This document shows positions 33,926 to 43,824 of a DNA stretch of 64,000 bases, piece after piece. The DNA comes from Pseudo-nitzschia pungens (lineage: Eukaryota; Bacillariophyta; Bacillariophyceae; Bacillariales; Bacillariaceae). The notes beneath the pieces were generated by a model. That model saw only the letters and a program-made list of their open reading frames with translations. It was not told the origin of the DNA and did not search any database. The stretch is from assembly GCA_037355855.1 (NCBI GenBank), contig CM074769.1:1116001-1180000 (forward strand), read 5' to 3'. Within the stretch, counting starts at the first letter, position 1. Every line of letters begins with the position of its first letter. Position numbers and translations under genes: made by a program.

Positions 33926-35440
33926 CAAACGGATTACATGGACCTGGGGGAGTATCTGGAAAAGTTTGAAGTGCTAGTGAATGTAGCTGAGAAGACTGGA
34001 GCAAGATTCTATGATATGGAAGACATACAGGACGTCCTAACGAACGAAGGATTCGTTAATGTGGAGCCATCTGATGCGGAAACCGAATCAGGGGATGAAA
34101 CCGAGGAGCCTCCCATTAAACAAGAACCATTGAAAATACAAAAACAAACCAAATCTACATGGGGGAGTTTAAAAACCGAAACAAAACAACAAGTGAGAGC
34201 AATCGCACGCGACAGAGCTCTAGCAATCTTATTCTTCATGAACTCGAACGAATCCAAGTATGCGATCTACAAACAAGACTGTCACAACGCGATGGCCAAG
34301 GGAAGGGATGAATACCCAAAGAGTGTAGTGGAGGCGCACACTGAACTCGAAGATTTCAAATTTAATCCAAGACTATACCAAGTCAACCGGACAGGAGGCC
34401 AACGTGGTCGATTCTCCGGACATCAATTTCTAATTGAAGATGATAATGAGGAACCAGACGAATCAACCACAGTCCAAAAATGGAGACCAAAAGGAAACTA
34501 TATATGCCATAACTGTGATCGGAAGAATGATTGTATTGCATCTGATTGTCCGCATACAACGAAGGAAAATGGAGACCCCACAAGGGATGAGCGACGAAAG
34601 GCATACAACCAAGCAAAAGGACAACGGGAATCCGGACAATGTAATATCATGGAAGGAAGTGAAGGAGAATCACCGGAGGAACAAGAATGGGAATCAGAAT
34701 TGGATGGTGATGACTATGATATACAGTTCTACATGAATGACGAAGACACCGTTTTAGTGGAGGACCTACGCGGGAAGAACAAACATGCCTTCAATCAATG
34801 TCGAAAGAGACTAAACCCAAAGTGGATTCTCATTGATAACTGTTCAAGTGTGAACGTCTTTTACAACAAACGGTTCCTAAAGAACATTCGCAACGCATCG
34901 AAAGTGTTGCATTTGTACACTAACGCCGGGAAGGCCATCATAACCCAGGTTGGTGACCTCCCAGGGTTTGGAGAAGTGTATTTCTATCCAGACGGCATTG
35001 CCAACATCCTATCCTTCCACATAGTAACTAATATGCCAGGATATATCGTGGAATACAACAATGGGATCGAAGACGCATTCCGTGTGACGAACCCAAAAGG
35101 GATAACACGCAAGTTTGTGCCGTCGGAAAAGGGTCTATACTATTGGGACAGCACCCATGCCATCATGTCAGCACAATCATTTGTCGAAACAGATATTAAG
35201 CTGGAGCAAATAGGTGTGGAGACCATAAAAGGGAACCAATCGAAATTTTCCCGACGGGACAACGCGACGGCACTGGCAGTACGGAAGTTACAGGATGTGA
35301 CCAACTGGAGCAACACGGATATCATCAGAGCAATTAAGAGTGGAACCATTTTGAATAATCCATTCACCCCAAGAGATGTGACCATCATGGACAAGATATT
35401 CGGTCCACGGGTTGCTGGATTACAAGGCAAGATGGTATGA
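33926..35440 (+). CDS. Retrotransposon gag C-terminus and protease
   Basis: In the same frame as the upstream gag; the first ATG after the stop is at 33938, giving 500 residues. The gag region continues helical (LGEYLEKFEVLVNVAEKTG). A Cys/His cluster (YICHNCDRKNDC, then DCPH) stands for a divergent zinc knuckle. The aspartic protease is at about residues 295-370: WILIDNCSSVNVFYN, then NAGKAIITQVGDLPGFGEV and DGIANILS, the copia protease pattern with DNC in place of the usual D[ST]G. It ends at TGA 35438-35440. Confidence 0.8.
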   Translation, partial: QTDYMDLGEYLEKFEVLVNVAEKTGARFYDMEDIQDVLTNEGFVNVEPSDAETESGDETEEPPIKQEPLKIQKQTKSTWGSLKTETKQQVRAIARDRALAILFFMNSNESKYAIYKQDCHNAMAKGRDEYPKSVVEAHTELEDFKFNPRLYQVNRTGGQRGRFSGHQFLIEDDNEEPDESTTVQKWRPKGNYICHNCDRKNDCIASDCPHTTKENGDPTRDERRKAYNQAKGQRESGQCNIMEGSEGESPEEQEWESELDGDDYDIQFYMNDEDTVLVEDLRGKNKHAFNQCRKRLNPKWILIDNCSSVNVFYNKRFLKNIRNASKVLHLYTNAGKAIITQVGDLPGFGEVYFYPDGIANILSFHIVTNMPGYIVEYNNGIEDAFRVTNPKGITRKFVPSEKGLYYWDSTHAIMSAQSFVETDIKLEQIGVETIKGNQSKFSRRDNATALAVRKLQDVTNWSNTDIIRAIKSGTILNNPFTPRDVTIMDKIFGPRVAGLQGKMV

Positions 35441-38400
35441 AACAAACGAAAGGAGGTGATACCCCAGACGATTATGGACCACTACACAGAATTAACGGTG
35501 TCCATTGATATAATGAAGGTGAACAGTATCCCATTCATGGTCACCATAAGCAAGCATATCCATTATGGGACAGCCAATCCCATTGAGGACATGACAGAAG
35601 AATCGATGTTCAAGGTACTCAATGAACTACAGAAATTCTACAAAAGGAGGGGATTCCAAGTCGGGCTTATACTAGGAGATAAACAATTCGAGTGTCTAGA
35701 TAATGAACTGGCAGGCATAGGTATTTTACTTAATGTCGCGGCCCAAGATGAACATGTGCCTGAAGTGGAGCGATTCATTCGGGTCATAAAAGAAAGGGCA
35801 AGATGCGCCTTCCACAATACTCCTTTTAAGAAACTACCAAACAGGATGGTAATTGGACTTATTGCAGGAGTGATGGTCTACCTCAACGGCATATCATGGG
35901 ACGGGGGCGTATCTAAGGTATTATCGCCCATGACCATTGTCACAGGTAAGAAACTTGACTATAAACTACACTGTATGATCCCCTATGGATCATATGCACA
36001 GGTTCGACGTGGGACTGACAATACGCTGAAAACAAGGACATTCGGGGCAATAGCCATGGGGCCAATGCACAACCTACAAGGAGGAATGACCTTCATGAGC
36101 CTGAAAACAGGGCGACGAATTGAAAGAGATAGACCTGATTTCCACATACTACCAATGCCGGATGAGGTGATCGATCAAGTTAACAACATGGGAAAGAAGA
36201 GTCCTGATGGATTGTTGTTTACAGATGGGTATGATAACCAAATGGTAGGCATGGAGGACGATGAAGGAGTCGATGACGAAGTGACCGTGGACACAAGCCA
36301 AGGCAGTGATGAGGAAGATGAAGAAGCGGATGTCGATTCCACGTCCGAAGATAGTGAGGAGAATACAGGAGTGGTGGATGAAGGGGTCCACGAGGACACC
36401 ACTGAGCTCCACGAAGACGCCACTGGAAACACAGGAGTGGCAGATGAAGAGATCGAAATCGTTTTCGAGACAGACAGCGAGATGGAGGAAAACGACTCGG
36501 ATAACGCAGACGACGAGGACAGCGTTAACACAAATGAGACCGACCAGGATGTCCAGAGTGACAGCGAGGGAAGCAATGAATCCACAACACGCCCAAGACG
36601 GAATGTGCAACCATATGTCTGGCCAGGGTATGAGGACGCCTACGTCAACATTATGACCGAACGACCCGCGTGTAAAAGATTTAAGGGAATCGCTAAAAGA
36701 ATGTCCCGAAGAACAAAGCACAGGAGTGCATATCAATATCTACAAAGAACAGTTGAGTTCAAGGAGACTGTTGAAGCAATAACATCTGGAAATGAGCAGT
36801 ATAACTACGAGCGGGCAATGACATTGCTGGGCACAACATCGGAGAAATGTCAAGACACAGTCACTCACTACCTAATGACCCAATATGGCCTAAAGGCGGG
36901 ACTCCGAATGTTTGGTAGCGAAGGGAAAGCTGCAACAACCAAGGAAATGAAACAGATGTTATCCCGAGAAGTATTTGAGGAAATTGATTATAAGTCCTTA
37001 TCAAATGAAGACAAGAGACTCGCGCTGCCAATCCTGCTGTTTCTAACAAGGAAGAGAGATGGGAGTGTGAAAGGACGCGCATGCGCTGATGGAAGGAAAC
37101 AGAGAATATGGATGAACAAGGAGGATACTCGATCACCTACGGTGTCAACAGAAGGGTTATTCTACCTGTTGATGGTGGATGCTTTTGAAGGACGCGATGT
37201 CGCAACGCTTGACTTGCCGGGACACTTCCTACAGACACCAATGGAGGGGCGTCTTATCCTCAGGGTAGATGGGGAACTCGCGTTGGCACTTGTAGAACTG
37301 GATAACAACCGGTGGAGCCCACACCTGCAGAAGATTAGAGGGAAGTGGGTGATATTCGTGAAATGTAGCAAGGCAATATATGGGACACTGAACGCAGCAT
37401 TGTTATCATATAAGAAGCTGATTGGACACCTCGGCGAGTGGGGTTTCGAGATGAATCCGTATGATCCATGTGTCTGGAACAAGATGATCGGAGGAAAACA
37501 GATGACAGTGGCCTTCCATGTGGATGACATGAAGGTCAGCCACGTCGATCCGGCTGAAGTGACAGCAATTATAGATAAGCTGAAAGCCATATATGGTAAG
37601 ACTGACCCAATGACCGAGGTAAGAGGAAAATTGCATGAGTACCTCGGGATGACGATTGACTTCCGGGTAGAAGGGGAAGTTAAAATCAGTATGTATGATT
37701 ACGTCCAGAAGTTGTTAAATGACGTCAGGGAGGACATGAAAGGTGAAAAGCCTACAGCAGCACCAGAACACTTGTTTCGTACAGCTGAAGATGATGATCC
37801 TGTTTGTCTGTTGGATCAAAAAGAGAGGGACTACTTCCATACGATGACGGCAAGGGCACTATATCTTGGAAAGAGGGCGCGTCCAGATCTACAGACAGCG
37901 GTGGCGTTCTTATGTACGAGAGTCAGAAGACCAGACGAACACGATTACAAGAAACTTGGGCATCTACTGAAGTACCTGCAAGGAACAAGGCATCTGCCTC
38001 TAATCCTCAGATATGATGGAAAGGAGATCTCACTATATATTGACGGAGCACACGCCGTACATGAGGATATGAGGGGGCATGTGGGTGTCATGGTGACGGG
38101 CGGTCGAGGGACCATATATGGGTCATCAAACAAAACAAAGTTGAATACAACAAGTTCGACTGAAACTGAGATTGTCGCTGTGGGAGAACGGCTGCCAAAA
38201 CACATATGGTTCAGATATTTCCGGTTGGCACAAGGCGGGGATAGCAATGAGGATGTATTATACCAGGACAACGAAGCAGCCATACTGCTGGAGAATAACG
38301 GAAGGTTGTCATGTGGAAAAGGTTCAAAACATATCCACATCCGGTATTTCTTCATAACAGACCGGATTAAGAGAAAGGAGATTGTAGTCCGTTACTGTCC

Positions 38401-38575
38401 GACAAAGGAAATGATTGCCGATTACTACACAAAGCCGGTACAGGGGACTCTCTTCCGAAAGTTTCGCAATCTTATATTGGGAATAAGAGATGAGGATGAT
38501 AAACATTATCAAGACGAGTACAATGAAGCCATGGTTAGGTTTGGATTAACATCGAGTACTGAAGAACCGGAGTGA
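35441..38575 (+). CDS. Retrotransposon pol: integrase, reverse transcriptase, RNase H
   Basis: Same frame again; the first methionine is near 35456-35474. The integrase core comes first, with acidic residues in TVSIDIMKVN, LGDKQFECL and HVPEVERFIRVIKER. A very acidic linker of about 130 residues follows (36240-36590). Reverse transcriptase spans about 37000-37760 (DVATLDLPGHFLQTPM, KAIYGTLNAALL, FHVDDMK), and RNase H ends it (YIDGAHAVHEDMRGH, TSSTETEIVAV, YQDNEAAI). The conserved ending KEMIADYYTKPVQG is typical of copia elements. The 1,039-residue segment is intact. Confidence 0.9.
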   Translation, partial: NKRKEVIPQTIMDHYTELTVSIDIMKVNSIPFMVTISKHIHYGTANPIEDMTEESMFKVLNELQKFYKRRGFQVGLILGDKQFECLDNELAGIGILLNVAAQDEHVPEVERFIRVIKERARCAFHNTPFKKLPNRMVIGLIAGVMVYLNGISWDGGVSKVLSPMTIVTGKKLDYKLHCMIPYGSYAQVRRGTDNTLKTRTFGAIAMGPMHNLQGGMTFMSLKTGRRIERDRPDFHILPMPDEVIDQVNNMGKKSPDGLLFTDGYDNQMVGMEDDEGVDDEVTVDTSQGSDEEDEEADVDSTSEDSEENTGVVDEGVHEDTTELHEDATGNTGVADEEIEIVFETDSEMEENDSDNADDEDSVNTNETDQDVQSDSEGSNESTTRPRRNVQPYVWPGYEDAYVNIMTERPACKRFKGIAKRMSRRTKHRSAYQYLQRTVEFKETVEAITSGNEQYNYERAMTLLGTTSEKCQDTVTHYLMTQYGLKAGLRMFGSEGKAATTKEMKQMLSREVFEEIDYKSLSNEDKRLALPILLFLTRKRDGSVKGRACADGRKQRIWMNKEDTRSPTVSTEGLFYLLMVDAFEGRDVATLDLPGHFLQTPMEGRLILRVDGELALALVELDNNRWSPHLQKIRGKWVIFVKCSKAIYGTLNAALLSYKKLIGHLGEWGFEMNPYDPCVWNKMIGGKQMTVAFHVDDMKVSHVDPAEVTAIIDKLKAIYGKTDPMTEVRGKLHEYLGMTIDFRVEGEVKISMYDYVQKLLNDVREDMKGEKPTAAPEHLFRTAEDDDPVCLLDQKERDYFHTMTARALYLGKRARPDLQTAVAFLCTRVRRPDEHDYKKLGHLLKYLQGTRHLPLILRYDGKEISLYIDGAHAVHEDMRGHVGVMVTGGRGTIYGSSNKTKLNTTSSTETEIVAVGERLPKHIWFRYFRLAQGGDSNEDVLYQDNEAAILLENNGRLSCGKGSKHIHIRYFFITDRIKRKEIVVRYCPTKEMIADYYTKPVQGTLFRKFRNLILGIRDEDDKHYQDEYNEAMVRFGLTSSTEEPE

Positions 38576-38588
38576 ATCCACAGGAGTG

Positions 38589-38850
38589 TGTTAGGAAATT
38601 ATTAAAGTTAGGGTTTACAAAATGAAAATTGACCGTTGAATCAATATGACATTATTGATTACCGGAGAACCACAAATTTTTGGAGAATTGGAGAACCAGA
38701 AATGACTATCCGAATCAGTTGAATGATCAAAATCACATCAAGAGAGGTAGAAATACAAATACCACTACATCTCACTTTTTACGATAATACAATTAGTGCA
38801 TTTACATTATGTTACATCCGATTGTAGACTTGTTTTGATAATTTACAAGA
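38589..38850 (+). repeat. 3' LTR
   Basis: Same sequence as 32963-33224 as far as I can compare by eye, starting TGTTAG. It is preceded by a short purine-rich stretch and followed by the AGAAT target duplication. Confidence 0.9.
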
Positions 38851-38855
38851 AGAAT

Positions 38856-40557
38856 ACAGAATACCAGATTGCACCATGAATAATGTACTACTAATGCTAG
38901 TAGTAAGGTTACGGAAACCGGGACGACACCATTATTCTTTGTTAGTAGAGAGGAGAATACGGTAAATTACCGATGCGCCAAAATATCATTGAAATGAAAG
39001 CTTTGTCGTCCCGGCCATTTTGAGTGCATAAACAATTTACTACTATGTGCCACGAAAAAGTCCGAATAAGATCTTACCGGTATGGCGCGCGTCGAGGCCC
39101 ATTTTGGAACAAAGAATCATCCGTGATTACCGTAACGCAACAAAGGTTACAGTAGAGCTAAAAAACCTTACCCTGCAGTAATAATCATAAGTAACAATTA
39201 TGCGTACAAAGTTGAAAGTGGCGCAACCAAAATAAAACACTACCACTACTTATCGTGGTGCATCTAGTATTATTAGGTAAGGTTTACCGTACTATCTCTG
39301 CATTTCCATCCATTAGTAATTAGGTATTACTTCGTACTTCCATTTTTGGGAGAAAGGAGAAAGTCATGATAACTTGCATCTCTGTTCGAGTAGCAGTCCG
39401 GAGTGACAGATTGTTGTTGCCTCACTATCGGACCAAATACCTCCTCCCAGTAACAGAAACCTCCTCAACGAAAGTTACAACCTGTTCATAAACAGTATAA
39501 ACCAGCTGTTTGCAACAACTCCTGTTGAAATCGGTAACTTACATCCATAGCTTTGGCCTTGGTAGTTACTAGTGGTTTTGTCAACAAATCCCCAAATTTT
39601 GATCCAATTTGATAGGTGTAGACACTGGTACGTTTTTAACAAGCGACCATACAATTGAGCGACAGCATGTTGACCAAAAAAAACCGCAAACCAAAACAAA
39701 AAACGAAAAAACATAAAATTAAAAACAGAATTCTGGAACCAAGAATGAGTTCTATTATTTTTTGCCATTCTGTGTGAATTACGCCATACTAATTTGCAGT
39801 TAAATATACAGGCATGGCTGACTCAAAGCTGTCACTCAAAAAGCACCCAATTTTTGGCCCTTTTTCTCTATTCGGGAGCTTACTAAGGGAAGAATAAGCA
39901 AAGTTGTTTAAAAGTGAACATAGAGCATTGTCGAGTATAGTGTTTGCTAACAGATGATGTCTTACTTTGAAAAGAGCTGTGTATGTAAGGAGATATTGCA
40001 AAAAGCAAAGATGCTGTCACTCCAGGTGATCCGTTTTGGTAAATGTGATCCATTTGACTTTTTGACGGGTAAGGTTACTAAGGTTACGGTAGCACGCACC
40101 AGGACAAGTATTCGTATTCTCTGTTCACTGTTCACTGTTCACTGTTCGCCAGTTGTTCATTATTGTCGTCCGCATGACGTACCGTACAGCTACTACTACA
40201 AGCACTCGTTACCGGTAAGGTTACTCTAGTAGTTTTTTTGCGAATGAAGACTGGGTTAATTAAGATCAACCTTACCTGGTACCGGTACACGTAAGATCTT
40301 ATCTACCTGGTGCGGTGGTACCTAGTACGAATAATAATAGGACTACCAGTACCGGTAAGTACCTTACTAAGTACAGTAATCTTACTCGTACCCGTAAGGA
40401 TTATTACCGCAAAGAGCAAACTCGGAATCAAGTAACGAGCGGTCGAGTAGTTACCATAATAACATACGAGTGACCTTACCTTTGCGGTAGCTGACAATAA
40501 ATCACGAAGCAAAGGCAATTAGACAGACAGCTTCCATCCAGACAGGTCTTAGAAATA
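38856..40557. other. Intergenic region right of the retrotransposon
   Basis: Before the insertion this was contiguous with the 5' side of the oxidase gene, so its first exon or promoter may lie in the first few hundred bases; I could not identify a convincing exon. An ATG on the minus strand at 38876-38874 reads into the LTR. The region holds GTAAGGTTAC, ACCGGTA and CGTACC words (39270-39300, 40075-40480) and a CTGTTCA-type tandem repeat at 40120-40147. A 97-residue open frame (39475-39768, minus) has no domain. Confidence 0.5.
40120..40147. repeat. (CTGTTCA)n tandem repeat
   Basis: About four head-to-tail copies of a heptamer in gene-free DNA, followed by a degraded copy. Seen directly. Confidence 0.75.
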
Positions 40558-41331
40558 ATGATGATACCCTTGACTACCAATCTCGGTTACCCTGTAGTCG
40601 CACGAAGCGTTCGAACAGTCTTTGTCTCGCGATCAATCTCAGCGCGCGTGCGGCATGCGATTCGACCGTTCGGTGGCGTTGTAAGGAAAGCAAACTCGAG
40701 TCTAGAGAGGGGGGGCGTCTCGCTGTGCTTTTCCGCTCTGCCCCAAAACCGTCAACCCAACTCTCAAGTCTATTGCTATTCCACGAAATCCGTCTCGAAG
40801 GCAGACAACAACGATGGCAGAGGAGTGGAAGGAAACAACGATAAAACTAATGATAAACCCCAATCGCCGTTTTCGTCGCCGCGAGGGGTGGGGGTGGCAA
40901 CAACTTCCACCGAGGGATCTTTGCGGCAACCATCCACCAGGAAGAGGAAGTTCGTTCCCCGCAAAGCAGCTGTGGAGCTGACCGAACAAGCCCGCACCGT
41001 GTTCCAGAAGCTGCTGTACAACCAACCAACTAGAGACGGGATATTGCTGGACTACAAACAGTCGTCGACGGGTCAACCGCGGATGGTCTTTTCGTTTCGC
41101 TTTGTTTCCAAGGAAGAACTTCACGTGAGGGACGAAGGGGTGTCCTTGGAAATTGACGAAGACGGAAATCCGAAATCACCGGAAGATGCTCTCGACGACG
41201 GGTTTCCGAAATTGTATATTCACCACAACGCCTTTCTCAAGGTTTTGGGAGCTACCGTCGATGTCGACACAAAGACTCTAACTCCGGTGCTCTACGACAA
41301 AGAAGGATTCAAACTGGACGCCAATGCATGA
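40558..41331 (+). CDS. IscA/HesB-like protein lacking cluster cysteines
   Basis: A 257-residue single-exon protein from ATG 40558 (ATG-ATG). The first 130 residues are Arg/Ser-rich and poor in acidic residues at the start (YPVVARSVRTVFVSRSISAR), consistent with a mitochondrial or plastid presequence and a disordered linker. From about residue 138 the sequence follows the HesB/IscA fold: VELTEQARTVFQKLL (first helix), GILLDYKQSSTG, MVFSFRFVSKEEL, DEGVSLEID, LYIHHNAFLKVLGATVDVD and a C-terminal strand ending FKLDANA. IscA proteins bind Fe-S or iron through a GCSG-type cysteine and a C-terminal CGC; both sites are absent here (SSTG and no Cys). It may be a structural or regulatory relative without cluster binding. 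Fold assignment is by pattern only. Confidence 0.5.
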   Translation: MMIPLTTNLGYPVVARSVRTVFVSRSISARVRHAIRPFGGVVRKANSSLERGGVSLCFSALPQNRQPNSQVYCYSTKSVSKADNNDGRGVEGNNDKTNDKPQSPFSSPRGVGVATTSTEGSLRQPSTRKRKFVPRKAAVELTEQARTVFQKLLYNQPTRDGILLDYKQSSTGQPRMVFSFRFVSKEELHVRDEGVSLEIDEDGNPKSPEDALDDGFPKLYIHHNAFLKVLGATVDVDTKTLTPVLYDKEGFKLDANA

Positions 41332-41540
41332 GTATCCATTTTTTTTTTAAATTCGGTGCATGGCCACTACGTGTACCACCTGAGACTTGCAACGAACAGC
41401 CACAAATCAGAAGCGGTCAACGGCGGGGCAAAGGCGAAAATATCACGACCAAAACAACCAGAAGCGGATCTCGGTTTTGACCAACGATCCAGATCGTCCA
41501 ATGTTGTACAAAGCTGGCCGCGGGCGCACCGTGCACTCCG

Positions 41541-43824
41541 TTACTTGTGCTGGACCGGTTTCCCGGGGTCTTGCTCGAAGTCGCTTGCCGGTTGCACAAA
41601 CTCTAAAGGACGTATCGCCAGATTGGCCAGCCAGGCCACGCCCATCAATCCCGCGGCGGCATAACAGGTAGTATCATAGATGAACGGAGTGGGATCCACC
41701 GTCGTCTCCGGCATCAATTCCATTAATCGCCCTATAGATATCGTTTTGGCATCGATCAGTGTTTGAATGGTATCGGCATCGTCCAGAGGGCACCCAAAGG
41801 CGTGTTCAAATGCAGCAATGCTTTCCTCGTCCCCGACCCGAATCGTTTCCAGCAACTCCCGAATGGCATCCGACACCGAGCGACTCCTCAAATACCCGAG
41901 GCCCATGGGACCAACCACCGCACTGGTCGCCCACGCTGTCAACAATTTCCCGTGAATCGCACCCGCGTGTTTCTGTCCAAACAGGTCGGCAATGTATGCA
42001 GGAAGCGCCGAAAAGACGCCCCCGTAGAAGGTAATGGCAAGAACGCTTCCCGCATAAAAGGTTCCCAGGTAGGGGAGGACCACGGAATCACCGCTCGCCA
42101 TTGTCTGGTCTCCCATCGCTGCGGCTTCGGCGGCGGCACGAGCCAGGAACGGAGCGAGGCCGACAACGGGGATTCCGAGACCGAACATCGCGTAGGTGTT
42201 CTTTCGCCCGAGGGTGTCGCTCAGGGCACTCCAGCCGAATCGGCCGGCGGCCATGCCGATGCCGAGGGAGGAAACATACCCGGTGGCAAAGGAAGCCGTC
42301 ACGATTGAGGGCGCCACTCCGGCCCAGATGTCGGTCATCATGAGCTTGCTGGACGACAAGAGAGCCAGCCCGCCCGTCGCGTTCCCAAACACACTCAGCC
42401 AGAGCAGCGGATATTGCGTCGTGGAGGATGTGACATACGAAACGGGCAGGCCGACATCATGGGTTGTCGTTGAAGGAACCAATGCTGTCGCGTTCCTCGA
42501 CGGATCGGTTCCGATGCTTGTTGGATTCGCTTCGTTCTGTGACGATTCCGCCAAAGGGTCAGTAGGTGTCCAGTGGGAGTGTGGCAGCATCATGAATCGG
42601 CTTCCCAACAATCCCATTGCTCCGTAGAGCGATCCCATCGCCCAAAAGGCTTTCGCGGCGCCGGTTTCACCGGTTCCGAGGGCATAGACTCCTGGTCCGG
42701 TTTCGATATTGTGGACCCTGCCAATGTCTGCGTCGGTCGCTACGACGACGGGCTGTCCGGGGGTGCCGAGAGACGATCCTTCTGCAACAATCTGGGATCC
42801 ATCCGGGAGTGTGGTCAGCTCCACAAAGGAGTCCGTCCCACCGAGGGTTCCACCCAGCGAGGCCAATGGGCCGATGTAGTCGGGTGCGACCGCAAAGTAT
42901 TGCATGGCAGCATTAATCATTACCGGTGCAATGGCAGCTCCCACTCCAAAGGCACTCAGGGCAATCCCAGTAGCCAGCCCGCGTCGATCGGGAAACCACT
43001 TCATGACGGTGGTAACCGGACTGGAATCGACGACCAGATAATTATGCATCGCATCGCATCGCATCGCATCGCATCGTGCCGTACCGTGCCACAACCCGAT
43101 GTTAGAATCCAAAACAACAACTACTAAGTTTATTCGTAGTCCCACAGACACACGACACCGCATTGCGCACAGGGACTCACCTCAAGTACATGAGACCCCA
43201 TCCGATTCCACCCAGCAACGAATACCCCACGTAGACGAGAGGCAGCTGGTGGAGGTAGACTCCCGTCCCCGTGGTGATCAACGCCATCGACCAAAAGATC
43301 GATCCCACCGTTCCCGCTTTGCGCGGCCCCACCCTTTCCACCCAGGATCCAAGGCAGTGCGTCGTCACCCCCAGCGAGATGGCCGCGCAGGAAAAGACGG
43401 GCAACACCTGGGAGTGCGTCCAGTCCATCGGAGCACTCGTGACGATTCCCAGTGCTTGTGTCATTGCCGGCGTCCACATGCTGTAGACGTAGACCCCACC
43501 GATCGACAAATGTACGAGGTTGGCAGGTGGAACGGCCATCCACCGATTTTGGGGTGGAAAGTCGACCGATTTGGTCGCGGCTCGTTTCGACAGGGACGAG
43601 GATGAGCGCCTGGTACTCTTGGCTTCGATCCCTAGAACCGAGGGCGCACCACCGATCGCGGTTCTGTGCATCGATCTTTGCCATGACGCACGTGCATTGG
43701 TTCTGTTGTTCGATTCCGAGAAAGGGAAACGCATCTTCGATATTGGACAACGGAGATATGCACTCCTTTTCCACCTGCCTCCGATCATTCGGGATGACGC
43801 AATGTAGTCTTTTCCAAGCATCAT
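41541..43824 (-). CDS. Major facilitator transporter, oxalate/formate antiporter-like (OFA)
   Basis: Two minus-strand exons: 43824-43181 and 43020-41541 (donor GTGAGT at 43180, acceptor AG at 43022-43021), in frame, 707 residues. About 80 N-terminal residues are basic and Ser-rich with no helix. The first half has GGVYVYSMWTPAMTQALG, LPLVYVGYSLLGGIGWGLMY and, across the junction, SPVTTVMKWFPDRRGLATGI, the loop 2-3/helix 5 pattern of the OFA group. About 200 residues later the second half has SSLGIGMAAGRFGWSALSDTLGRKN and PAYIADLFGQKHAGAIHGKLL. About 12 helices in all. OFA members carry small organic anions such as oxalate, formate, lactate or pyruvate; the substrate here is unknown. Odd features are the long loop between halves (about 42550-42900) and a GCATC microsatellite inside the intron. 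The start is the first ATG of a pair at 43824/43821. Confidence 0.82.
43046..43077. repeat. (GCATC)n microsatellite in MFS intron
   Basis: Six to seven tandem GCATC units inside the 160-base intron of the OFA-like transporter. The same unit is tandemly repeated at 15187-15216. Confidence 0.85.

Larger units (their letters stand above)
32963..38850 (+). mobile_element. Full-length Ty1/copia LTR retrotransposon, CoDi type
   Basis: A 5,888-base element bounded by two direct 262-base LTRs and flanked by a 5-base duplication AGAAT (32958-32962 and 38851-38855). Gag, protease, integrase, reverse transcriptase and RNase H occur in copia order (integrase before RT). All are in one frame, broken only by TGA codons at 33923-33925 and 35438-35440. 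Divergent motifs such as FHVDDMK for YVDD, LIDNCSS for the protease and HVPEVERFIRVIKER in the integrase match the diatom CoDi group. The LTRs look identical by eye, so insertion is recent. It lies about 40 bases upstream of the first visible exon of the oxidase gene, in the opposite orientation. Confidence 0.93.

Noticed and set aside
43046..43077. GCATC array as a possible CRISPR or regulatory repeat
   Set aside because: Simple contiguous pentamer microsatellite without spacers; CRISPR arrays are not expected in a eukaryotic nucleus.
42196..43127. Plus-strand open frames opposite the MFS transporter
   Set aside because: Antisense shadows without motifs; the minus strand gives helices and OFA signatures.
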